A DNA stretch of 5,395 nt from contig JAJFMM010000106.1 of the NCBI GenBank assembly GCA_021772165.1, positions 1 through 5,395 of the forward strand, written 5' to 3'. Source of the DNA: Chlamydiota bacterium. Its GTDB lineage: Bacteria > Chlamydiota > Chlamydiia > Chlamydiales > SM23-39. The position numbers were made by a program, and so were the translations under genes. The notes below the pieces were generated by a model. The model saw only the letters and a list, made by a program, of their open reading frames with translations, was not told the origin of the DNA and searched no databases. Shown here piece after piece: positions 1 to 5,395 of the stretch (its first letter is position 1; each line of letters begins with the position of its first letter).

Positions 1-47
1 ATCAACTCATCCAATTTTTTATGTAAGAACTAGCTCGAAATTGCCTA

Positions 48-308
48 CTAAAATAATGAGCTTACTCTCACATTCAAATAGACTACAGCATAAGCACGCT
101 CTCTGGTTGCGCAGCCCTGCACGTGTTTATCCTCCTTTAGCTCTATCCACTCACAGCCAGGTGGCTCTACGCGCAGGATATGAAGTTTTACGGGCTGAGA
201 GTCGCCAGATTCACGTGGGCGCTTTGCCTTTTCCCTGGATGTAAAACCCAACCAAGTAGCGTAGTAATAACCGCCCCCAGCACGTCTCACACCCTCTGTT
301 TGATTCAT
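48..308 (-). CDS. Possible small hypothetical protein (86 aa), doubtful
   Basis: This ATG-initiated frame ends in TAG and encodes 86 residues that I do not recognise. The N-terminal third is Gly/Tyr-rich (GGGYYYATWLGF at about residues 12-23). The rest is charged, with two Cys (in PPGCEW and QGCATR) and no signal peptide or membrane span. The amino-acid mix is acceptable for a soluble protein. Against it, no AGGA-like ribosome binding site lies upstream of the ATG, whereas the three secure starts in this window all have one. A plus-strand frame of 67 codons covers much of the same DNA, so openness alone is weak evidence. It would be the last gene of the minus-strand series, beginning 81 bases after the membrane protein gene ends. 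It could equally be non-coding. Confidence 0.25.
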   Translation of the reverse strand: MNQTEGVRRAGGGYYYATWLGFTSREKAKRPRESGDSQPVKLHILRVEPPGCEWIELKEDKHVQGCATRERAYAVVYLNVRVSSLF

Positions 309-389
309 TGTATCGTGGTGGAACGGAATTGTTGTTGTGGTTGAGTGTTCTGCTTAGGCAAAGTTAGAAACTGGAGCGCAGAATCTCGT

Positions 390-1346
390 TTATGGTAAAG
401 AATGGAGTTTCTTAGAAATATCGAGCAATACCTCGTTCTGGTCGACAATTGCTGCTGTCAGCCGATCGTTCTGAAGCACCATACTGTCTTTTAATGTGGT
501 AATTTGGAGATTAATGCTTTTGTCCAGCAGACCGTTCTGAAGCACCATACTGTCTTTTAGCGTGGAAATTTGGAGATTAATACTTTTATCGAGAGAGGTA
601 GCTTGAACGGTTACATACCATAACAACACACCAACAGCCACCACACCAACGGAGATTGCCGTGGTCAATTTAATGTTCGTACTGTAACTCACTTTCTGAT
701 CCTCATTTTCCAAACCCGAATCTACAGAGGTTTGAGTATCTAAATTGGGAGCTGTTTCACAAAATTCAAACTTCCCCGGTGCTGCGTTCTCGATAAACAC
801 TTGGTAGTATTTTGGGCCTGAAAAGTCTTTAACAACCCCTCGAGTAAAATATTTCGCGTAGTGTCTTTGAAATTTCTGAAAAACCAAATTGCTCGTTAAC
901 CCTTTCTCTTGACACAAGAGCCAAGTACTTATCACCAAATTTCCCAGCAGATCTGACGCAGCCTCCAACACTTTTTTATCAGCGCGTTCCTCAAAACTGA
1001 TCAGTGATTGAAGAAATAGTTCAATAAAGGCTACTCTATTTTCTTCTGATCTATAAAGATGACAATGAGAAAAACGGCGGTCCAGTTTACCGTAATCCAC
1101 TTCGAACGGAAGTCGAAGCAGCTTCTTTTTTGACAGGGGGAACTCAACAAAAAAACGAATCACTTGTTCATATGGCGAACTAAGGTTTTCTCGTAATCCC
1201 ACCTTTAACACCAGTCGCTCAGAACTCTCAAGTTCATCGCCCCCGATAACTACCTCGATTTCGCCCAACTCTGCCAAATCTTCCTTGGTTGGTTTAAAAC
1301 AATGAGGGGATTCAAGAATGTCTTCTTCTAGAGTTGATTCAGCCAA
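390..1346 (-). CDS. Membrane-anchored protein of unknown function with C-terminal hendecad coiled coil (318 aa)
   Basis: I do not recognise the family. Residues 1-226 form an acidic, apparently soluble region with a helix-rich centre (about 104-165) and Cys residues scattered through it. Residues 228-248 are one hydrophobic segment (ISVGVVAVGVLLWYVTVQ), a likely transmembrane helix. Residues 252-318 form a predicted coiled coil that reads as six successive 11-residue units, each starting with Leu, the first five with Gln at position 8. Units 1-2 (252-273) and 3-4 (274-295) are a near-exact 22-residue duplication. The start is TTG: an in-frame TAA lies just upstream, TAAGGA sits 6 bases before the TTG, and no early Met is available. 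The gene ends in TAA. Domain order suggests a large cytoplasmic or periplasmic head, one span and an oligomerising tail; orientation is not clear from the charges. It follows the tail genes on the same strand but is separated by about 800 bases of uncertain sequence, so it may have its own promoter. A phage cargo role in exclusion or defence is inference from position only. Confidence 0.85.
   Translation of the reverse strand: MAESTLEEDILESPHCFKPTKEDLAELGEIEVVIGGDELESSERLVLKVGLRENLSSPYEQVIRFFVEFPLSKKKLLRLPFEVDYGKLDRRFSHCHLYRSEENRVAFIELFLQSLISFEERADKKVLEAASDLLGNLVISTWLLCQEKGLTSNLVFQKFQRHYAKYFTRGVVKDFSGPKYYQVFIENAAPGKFEFCETAPNLDTQTSVDSGLENEDQKVSYSTNIKLTTAISVGVVAVGVLLWYVTVQATSLDKSINLQISTLKDSMVLQNGLLDKSINLQITTLKDSMVLQNDRLTAAIVDQNEVLLDISKKLHSLP
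467..598 (-). repeat. Two-copy 66-bp tandem repeat within the coiled-coil tail
   Basis: Copy one spans 467-532 and copy two 533-598. The first 27 bases (467-493 and 533-559) are identical, and I count about six mismatches over the first 60. The period is exactly 22 codons, so the reading frame is kept and a 22-residue block is duplicated (LDKSINLQ..TLKDSMVLQN). The low divergence points to a fairly recent slippage or unequal-exchange event. Because 22 equals two hendecads, the duplication lengthens the coil without breaking its register. Confidence 0.9.
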
Positions 1347-1465
1347 TATAGTTCCTTAGTATCTAATGCCTCGTAAGGCTCAAATACTGCATTTTGGTTG
1401 TTATTTGTATACTCGGGGAACGTCCATATAGTCGGCCCGAAAGTAATTATTTCCTTTTTAATCAA
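1328..1465 (-). CDS. Possible small ORF overlapping the membrane protein start (45 aa)
   Basis: This frame runs from a TTG to a TAG and overlaps the first 19 bases of the membrane protein gene. It is the only one of the three minus-strand frames open through 1347-1460. The peptide has a natural-looking composition with many aromatics (ITFGPTIWTFPEY, then FEPYEALDTKELYWLNQL). No convincing ribosome binding site precedes the TTG; the only purine-rich stretch (AAAAAGG) lies just inside the frame. A second minus-strand frame (1659-1462) ends next to this TTG, so the two could be pieces of one frameshifted gene. I do not recognise either piece. A 45-codon frame in AT-rich DNA can occur by chance. 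Confidence 0.25.
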   Translation of the reverse strand: MIKKEIITFGPTIWTFPEYTNNNQNAVFEPYEALDTKELYWLNQL

Positions 1466-1647
1466 TAAGTTAGTCTGTGATCTAAGATTTCTGGAGACGG
1501 CCTTTTCTCATCCAGTGGTGAAAGTAGCAGAAAATATTGCCCAAGCATACCCCTAAAATTTGAACGAAATGTCCAGTTTCTGCACCCTCTGGGGCGAATC
1601 AGGCCCAGAGAACCCAGATCAAATGGCAAGATTGCGATAGTGATATT
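1347..1647. other. Stretch with no secure gene
   Basis: Apart from the doubtful small ORF at its left end, this stretch holds the TAAGGA ribosome binding site of the membrane protein gene (1353-1358) and a 65-codon minus-strand frame (1659-1462, TTG start, no ribosome binding site) that I do not credit. I saw no good sigma-70 promoter pair, no hairpin followed by T residues, and no RNA gene. Confidence 0.5.
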
Positions 1648-2160
1648 ATGAGCAATCAAACAGTTTCATATGAGGGCAATATTGTGCTTTTTTTGATGCC
1701 TGCAATTTTTCTTCCCGTTGCCATTTCAGCAGAACAGGCACCATCAATTTCTGCTGATCTTAACCTGGTGGGATAGTCAGCTGCGGCTATCAAGGCCTAC
1801 ATAGGCGAATCGAGTTGTCCTGCAGCAAAGACAATATTATCCGTCCCAGATCCGGGATAGGTGCATTTAACTATAACGGCCAATATATATAGCAATGTCT
1901 TTAAGGTTCTTGTCGGTGAAAATTGTTCCGAAAAAAGGATATTTCCCTTAACCCCCTTGGATAGCAGTTGGAATATTAGACTTGCTGCCGAGACTAGGGG
2001 GTCCAATAAGTCTGAAAGCCCGCGAGGCAGCACCCCCGTGGTACAGGGTGCCTGGGAAGGACCCAACGGCTTTTTTGTGCGTGTGGCCAGGCGGGCACGT
2101 GGCGCACGCAGCGTCGCGCAATCTGGATGTTACCATAGTAGCGGAAGTCCACTAAGTTAA
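1648..2160 (+). pseudogene. Possible decayed plus-strand gene for a secreted protein
   Basis: One plus-strand frame runs from ATG 1648 to TAA 2158-2160 and is interrupted only by two TAG codons, at 1774-1776 and 1858-1860, each preceded by GGA. Residues 1-28 resemble a signal peptide: a hydrophobic core IVLFLMPAIFLPVA, then AISA before Glu. The n-region, however, has no Lys or Arg. Between and after the ambers the translation looks protein-like (VHLTITANIYSNVFKVL). From about 1995 onward the same frame turns Ser/Gly/Arg-rich. A second frame, open at 1952-2155, then reads more naturally (GPISLKAREAAPPWYRVPG, ending LDVTIVAEVH). This suggests a one-base shift, possibly in the run of five G near 1996-2000. 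If real, it is a gene with at least three lesions, convergent with the lipoprotein gene and ending 2 bases from its stop. No ribosome binding site is visible. I recognise no family; chance is a live alternative. Confidence 0.3.
2050..2076 (+). terminator. Terminator-like hairpin with T6 tract (weak)
   Basis: GCC-TGGG (2050-2056) can pair with CCCA (2062-2065) and GGC (2068-2070) around an AAGGA loop, with a two-base bulge on the right arm. Six T residues follow at 2071-2076. The geometry fits a rho-independent terminator for plus-strand transcription. It lies inside the decayed-gene candidate, so either that gene does not extend this far or the match is fortuitous. There is no T tract for minus-strand termination. 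Confidence 0.25.
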
Positions 2161-2162
2161 AA

Positions 2163-3110
2163 TTATTGTCCAAGCTCTGCTGGTAAAGTCGCAGCTGTTA
2201 AGTTTGTCGGCATAAAGTCTTCTTTGCCTCTATCCGAATTGAGCCAGGCAATTCGGATATTGACCTTTCTATTTGAATCGACGAATACCTGCAGATAGTT
2301 ATCGTTTACGCCTCCCCCCATACCGCTCGATATGAGATGAATATTCCCATAATGGTCATATGTTGGAACAGCATTTTCAGCCACGCCTGTATCTCCGGCG
2401 AAGATATACACCTCATTTGCTAATTGTCCGAATAGGGGCTCAACTGAACTCCAAAAATTAACATGATCCCCGCGTCCTTCGATTGAATTAACTGCAATAC
2501 TCTTATAGACATTCGCCTTATCCCACCAAAGAACTTGATGGACAAACACGAATACATTTTTATGATTATCGGCATTGCTTACTGCCCCTTTCAGGAAGTC
2601 TAATTGTTCTCCAACAATACTCCAGTTATTCAAATTTGGGTCGAGAACAATAAATAGGTCATCACCAATCTTGCCAAATTTTTGATACGTCTTCCCATCT
2701 CTCGTGTATCTGGATGTGAAAAGGGTTCTGTTGGCGACATCATGATTTCCAGGTACAAAATGAACTGGAATATCAAGAGACAAAACATCTCTGTCTACGG
2801 CCTCCCATTCGGGAATTGAATTCCGATAAACAATATCTCCTGTAAAAAAACCGAACTCGATTTGACTTTCTAAGATGTCAGCATGCACTTTCTCCATAAA
2901 AATAGGGTAGAGCCCAAGATCATCTGGAGCTGTTCTGCGAGTTTTTGGGTTGCCATATACATGCCCTGCTACGAAGAAAGCATAGCTCGATCCAATACTG
3001 TTTGGTTCTTCTATATTTGGTGTGTCCGTGCATGCAAATAAAACAAACAACATATAGAACTGCACTGCTATCGCAATTGCGTATTTTCTTAAAATTAGCA
3101 ATAAGCCCAC
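2163..3110 (-). CDS. Predicted lipoprotein with calcineurin-like metallophosphoesterase domain (315 aa)
   Basis: The protein is predicted to hydrolyse a phosphoester at the cell envelope; the substrate is unknown. Residues 1-26 are a lipoprotein-type signal peptide, with R8-K9, a hydrophobic core, then LFA before Cys27, the presumed lipidation site. The -2 Phe is unusual. The phosphoesterase signature follows in order: AGHVYG (48-53), GD (91-92), GNHD (121-124), FVHQ with His191, FAGD (238-240, beginning at Phe237), and His258 in NIHLISSGMGGG. The fold call rests mainly on GD, GNHD and the spacing of the later His. Two metal-site motifs are altered: motif I usually has D-x-H but here has G-H, and the final G-H-x-H is replaced by G-D-T-G. 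Activity may therefore be changed or lost. The start is GTG: an in-frame TAG lies just upstream and AGGA sits 7 bases before it (3118-3121). It ends in TAA. It lies 117 bases after the acetyltransferase gene. Envelope-directed cargo of a prophage is my inference. Confidence 0.85.
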   Translation of the reverse strand: MGLLLILRKYAIAIAVQFYMLFVLFACTDTPNIEEPNSIGSSYAFFVAGHVYGNPKTRRTAPDDLGLYPIFMEKVHADILESQIEFGFFTGDIVYRNSIPEWEAVDRDVLSLDIPVHFVPGNHDVANRTLFTSRYTRDGKTYQKFGKIGDDLFIVLDPNLNNWSIVGEQLDFLKGAVSNADNHKNVFVFVHQVLWWDKANVYKSIAVNSIEGRGDHVNFWSSVEPLFGQLANEVYIFAGDTGVAENAVPTYDHYGNIHLISSGMGGGVNDNYLQVFVDSNRKVNIRIAWLNSDRGKEDFMPTNLTAATLPAELGQ

Positions 3111-3140
3111 AATATTTTCCTAATTAGAAAGTGGTTTGCG

Positions 3141-3176
3141 GTTCATAGTCTCGGCATGCCTAAAGGTATCATGAAC
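3141..3176. promoter_or_regulatory. Dyad symmetry upstream of the lipoprotein gene
   Basis: GTTCAT (3141-3146) and ATGAAC (3171-3176) are perfect inverted arms, nearly concentric with the 8-bp palindrome GGCATGCC (3153-3160). The element lies 31 bases upstream of the GTG start at 3110. It could be an operator or a leader hairpin. I found no convincing -10/-35 pair, and the arms are short enough for chance. Confidence 0.25.
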
Positions 3177-3227
3177 GCTTATACCGATCATCATTCCGCT
3201 GCTCGCTAGCTATGCCATTGGATGTCA

Positions 3228-3836
3228 TTATCTGCTTTCAAAAATGTGCTTCATGGACTTTTCATTGGGCTTTGCAAGCATCCGAGCGTCATGGTCTGCC
3301 TTGGTAAATTTGACCTTTATTCTCTTTTCCCCACGCTCATTGTCGCGCTCAGTCGCTTCTGAATACCTGTCGTCTTTGTGCGCTTGCATACTGGCCGTAT
3401 CCACCAATTCATGCTCGATAGCATCAACACCCAGGTTCTCGAAAGCCGCCCTGAATAAGGTGTCAATGATGCCCTTGAGCCTGCCCTGGCCACGATACTT
3501 GGCATTCATGACTATGAACTCTGTAAATACTGCGTTCACGCGCAGCGGGTTTCTACGCTCCGCGCTCCCCCGCACCACATAGCGCAGTAATACCAGAGGA
3601 TCTCCATTAGAATGAAAGGCAATGAGTGTATCGGCATAACAAGTTTCCGCGAGCGGGGGCCTGGGTCGATCGTCAGCGTTGTTATGGTTTGCGTACCTTT
3701 GTGTTGCGTGCTCTGCCATGCGCTTGGTGAATCGCTTGCCGTCATGGTCCCAGTCTTTACATAGTTCGAATATTGCGGCTTCATCATCGTAATCAACTGA
3801 GCGGAATGTGACTGATGGCCCATCCAAGGTAATCAT
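3228..3836 (-). CDS. GNAT-like N-acetyltransferase encoded with the tail protein (202 aa)
   Basis: GNAT enzymes move an acetyl group from acetyl-CoA to an amine. The diagnostic feature here is motif A, the pyrophosphate-binding loop: a beta strand FTEFIVM (104-110), then YRGQGR (114-119), matching R/Q-x-x-G-x-G/A, then an amphipathic helix (KGIIDTLFRAAFENLG). The N-terminal half has the expected acceptor-side helix and strands (FRSVDYDDEAAIFELC; LVLLRYVV). The last 50 residues are very charged (Lys/Arg/Asp/Glu), an extension that could bind nucleic acid or a partner. The ATG overlaps the tail gene stop in ATGA, and AGGA lies 8 bases upstream (3845-3848) inside the tail gene, so translation is probably coupled. 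It ends in TAA. That arrangement suggests a partner in virion assembly or tail modification, but the acceptor cannot be read from sequence. The family call is fairly secure, the substrate unknown. Confidence 0.75.
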   Translation of the reverse strand: MITLDGPSVTFRSVDYDDEAAIFELCKDWDHDGKRFTKRMAEHATQRYANHNNADDRPRPPLAETCYADTLIAFHSNGDPLVLLRYVVRGSAERRNPLRVNAVFTEFIVMNAKYRGQGRLKGIIDTLFRAAFENLGVDAIEHELVDTASMQAHKDDRYSEATERDNERGEKRIKVKFTKADHDARMLAKPNEKSMKHIFESR

Positions 3837-5395
3837 TTGCTTATTCCTGTTGGGTATCCTGGTAAGACCGCACCAAACTGTACAGTTGCCTTAACGCCAC
3901 TGGCGGTATGCGTCACCGTGGCACTGCCGTTTGCTGAATTATTACCGGAGATCGAGACAGTATTCGCATCACCTGTTTGTGTACTTGCGCTAGCCGCCAC
4001 ATCACCTTCATTAGCGCCAGTCTTGGTTAACGTACAAGAAATTATCCGAGTCGAAACAGCGGTAGCACCTTGATAAAAAGTCACTTTTGCGGTGCGTGTC
4101 GCTGCGGTAGGTGAGAAGCTTTCGGATGAATCAGTCGTCCAAAATATGCCAGTAGGTACAAACTCTGCCGTGACATTGAGTTCTGTGACTTCAACCTGGC
4201 AGGAGAAACGCACATCTACGCCGCTCGCATCATGTGTTATTAGGACTGAAGCATGGTCGGTAGCATCATTCGAAACGGTGAATGTTGTAGCTTCTCCGGT
4301 TGGAGACAGTTCTGTAATTGTTACAGTGCCACCCGCCACATTCAAAACAAAGCGCGCAACGGTAGTAGCGATTTGAACGCCGTCCCTAAAAAACCGAGCC
4401 GTCAGATTTTCAGCGCCTATCCTGTTGTATGTATTCTTACCATCTAAACTTACCCAAGTAATCTGAATCCCCGCATTTGCGGAAACAGCATCTTCGCCTG
4501 GGGATCCAGGTGACCCATCAGCACCGTCCTGTACGAGCAAATCTGGTGAAGTCCAGGTGACAGTACTATCTATTCCTGTTTGGCCTATGATTGAGAATCC
4601 GCCAGTGCAGACATATAACCCTCCAGCTCCTGCTACGGCTTCCACTGACCAACCTGCAGGCGGGGTTAGCACCTTTGTCGTAAAGTTGTACGAACCGCCA
4701 GTAGGCGTTGGCTCTGGTCCTGTGACCACACGTTTATATATATTGGCGACGTAAACTGAAATACCGTCATCACCGTCGCCGCCTGGATCACCTTGGGCAC
4801 CATCCTGTACCAATTTATCCGGAGCGGTCCAGGTAACAGTATTGTCGGTTCCCGACTGACCCACAATTGAAAAGCTGCCAGTGGATACGTACAGGGGGTC
4901 TGTACCTGCGGGAAGATTCTTCGACCAGCCGGAAGGCGGCGTTAATGTCTTCGTTGTGAAGTTGTACGAACCATCATTCGCTGAAGGTGTCGATGGCGCC
5001 GATGCGGAACGTTTAAAAACATTAACGATAATAGACGACAAGCCATCCGCTCCAGGGTCTCCTGGGTCCCCGTCCTGGCCTTCAACTTGTACGGCTGGGT
5101 CCCATACCCACGTCATTGTCGACGCACCAATATTGTGTTTAATTCGACCATTGGAGGACCAAAGCGGATTGGATCCGGTTGCATCATTTGGATCATCAAA
5201 CCAGGTACCAGGAATCGGACTATCCGCCGGAGTATCCGAAGGGGTTGCAGGCTGAGAAGCTGAACGTTTGTAAATGGTGTTCGCTGCAGTGCCTGAGTTC
5301 ACAATAATAGGTGTTGACCAGGTTATCGATGAATCAACACCTCCGGCAGCGGCTGTCGCTGTACCACTTGTCGCGTAAACAACCTCAATAGCTGG
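3833..5395 (-). CDS. Phage tail tip/fibre protein, C-terminal part (lambda J-like), N-terminus missing
   Basis: The frame is open to the right edge, with 520 codons visible, so the gene starts outside the window. An internal GTG at 5302 is not credible as the start because repeat-like sequence continues upstream of it. Numbering residues from 5302, repeated modules of about 92 residues read: Y/F-KR, PxTP, GSYNFTTK-LTPP-GWS, LYV-TG-FSI-GQ, TVTWT-PD, LVQDGA. Copies two and three (95-187 and 188-279) are very alike; an earlier copy (about 9-94) and a truncated one before it are diverged. Each ends in a short collagen-like run: GQDGDPGDPGAD (75-86), GAQGDPGGDGDD (168-179), GADGSPGSPGED (260-271). 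Two Ig-like beta modules follow (about 280-375 and 376-480), both ending in a TH-ASGV strand. The stop is TGA. Such tails are typical of siphophage central tip or host-specificity proteins, which project from the tail and contact the receptor. The modular repeats suit rapid change of host range. Receptor and exact subfamily are unknown. Confidence 0.8.
   Translation of the reverse strand, partial: PAIEVVYATSGTATAAAGGVDSSITWSTPIIVNSGTAANTIYKRSASQPATPSDTPADSPIPGTWFDDPNDATGSNPLWSSNGRIKHNIGASTMTWVWDPAVQVEGQDGDPGDPGADGLSSIIVNVFKRSASAPSTPSANDGSYNFTTKTLTPPSGWSKNLPAGTDPLYVSTGSFSIVGQSGTDNTVTWTAPDKLVQDGAQGDPGGDGDDGISVYVANIYKRVVTGPEPTPTGGSYNFTTKVLTPPAGWSVEAVAGAGGLYVCTGGFSIIGQTGIDSTVTWTSPDLLVQDGADGSPGSPGEDAVSANAGIQITWVSLDGKNTYNRIGAENLTARFFRDGVQIATTVARFVLNVAGGTVTITELSPTGEATTFTVSNDATDHASVLITHDASGVDVRFSCQVEVTELNVTAEFVPTGIFWTTDSSESFSPTAATRTAKVTFYQGATAVSTRIISCTLTKTGANEGDVAASASTQTGDANTVSISGNNSANGSATVTHTASGVKATVQFGAVLPGYPTGISK
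4466..5020 (-). repeat. Tandem ~92-residue coding repeat (two close copies)
   Basis: The unit at 4742-5020 and the next at 4466-4741 encode aligned blocks, with GSYNFTTK at residues 111 and 203, LYV at 137 and 229, and LVQDGA at 164 and 256. The spacing is 92-93 residues. The DNA is clearly more diverged than the protein (many synonymous changes), so the duplication is old and kept by selection rather than recent. A more diverged copy lies to the right (about 5021-5278), and a partial one runs off the edge. Confidence 0.85.
4490..4525 (-). other. Collagen-like Gly-X-Y linker 3 of the tail protein
   Basis: Four consecutive triplets GAD GSP GSP GED close the third repeat. Equivalent four-triplet runs lie at 4766-4801 (GAQ GDP GGD GDD) and 5045-5080 (GQD GDP GDP GAD). 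Such runs in trimeric phage fibres can form short triple helices; here the recurring length of four triplets suggests a fixed spacer. Trimer formation is inferred. Confidence 0.7.

Noticed and set aside
1..389. tRNA or attachment site at the left end
   Set aside because: I found no cloverleaf pairing or T-loop motif by eye and no duplicated sequence that would mark an att core.
467..598. The 66-bp repeat as a CRISPR or non-coding satellite
   Set aside because: The copies are directly adjacent with no spacers, the period is a multiple of three, and they lie in frame in a coding region.
2071..2115. GC-rich TGCGTG/CACGCA inverted repeat as a terminator for the lipoprotein gene
   Set aside because: On the minus strand it is followed by A residues rather than T, so it does not fit an intrinsic terminator in that direction.
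1797..2136. Minus-strand frames of 89 and 62 codons between the lipoprotein and membrane protein genes
   Set aside because: Non-natural composition, no ribosome binding sites, and conflict with each other and with the plus-strand candidate; neither is recognisable.
2945..3127. 60-codon plus-strand frame over the lipoprotein signal peptide
   Set aside because: It is antisense to a well-supported start and signal sequence and has no ribosome binding site.
3244..3823. Plus- and minus-strand frames within the acetyltransferase gene
   Set aside because: They are shadows of a gene with a clear motif, ribosome binding site and coupled start.
3837..5255. Several plus-strand frames of 64-124 codons antisense to the tail gene
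   Set aside because: They mirror the repetitive tail-protein codons, lack ribosome binding sites and have low-quality Pro/Val/Ser-rich translations.
1..5395. Amber (TAG to Gln) recoding of the whole element
   Set aside because: The four long genes total about 1350 codons with no in-frame TAG, which a recoded genome would be expected to contain; only the broken plus-strand frame has them.

Overview
The window looks like the end of a phage or prophage tail module followed by accessory cargo. The host is probably a Gram-negative bacterium, perhaps gammaproteobacterial. This rests on three things: a lambda-J-like tail protein with short collagen-like linkers, a lipoprotein signal peptide, and AGGA-type ribosome binding sites at moderate GC. 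The taxon is an inference; no RNA gene or taxonomic marker is present.

All genes I trust lie on the minus strand and read from right to left. (1) 5395-3833 is the C-terminal part of a large tail tip/fibre protein, cut by the right edge. It has about 92-residue repeats joined by Gly-X-Y linkers, then two Ig-like modules. (2) 3836-3228 is a GNAT-type acetyltransferase whose start overlaps the tail gene stop in an ATGA, so the two are translationally coupled. (3) After a 117-bp gap holding a dyad symmetry, 3110-2163 encodes a predicted lipoprotein with a calcineurin-like phosphoesterase fold and altered first and last motifs. (4) 2160-1347 has no secure gene. It holds a possible decayed plus-strand secreted-protein gene (two in-frame amber codons and a probable frameshift), an abrupt GC-rich patch, and a possible 45-codon minus-strand ORF. 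(5) 1346-390 encodes a 318-residue single-span membrane protein of unknown function. Its C-terminal tail is an 11-residue-period coiled coil, recently lengthened by a 66-bp tandem duplication. (6) 389-1 holds only a weak hypothetical ORF.

The tail protein and acetyltransferase plausibly belong to virion assembly. The lipoprotein phosphoesterase and the membrane coiled-coil protein sit where phages often carry lysogenic-conversion, exclusion or defence genes. That role is inferred from position and envelope targeting only. There is no integrase, attachment site, tRNA, CRISPR array or insertion sequence in view, so the phage boundary cannot be placed.
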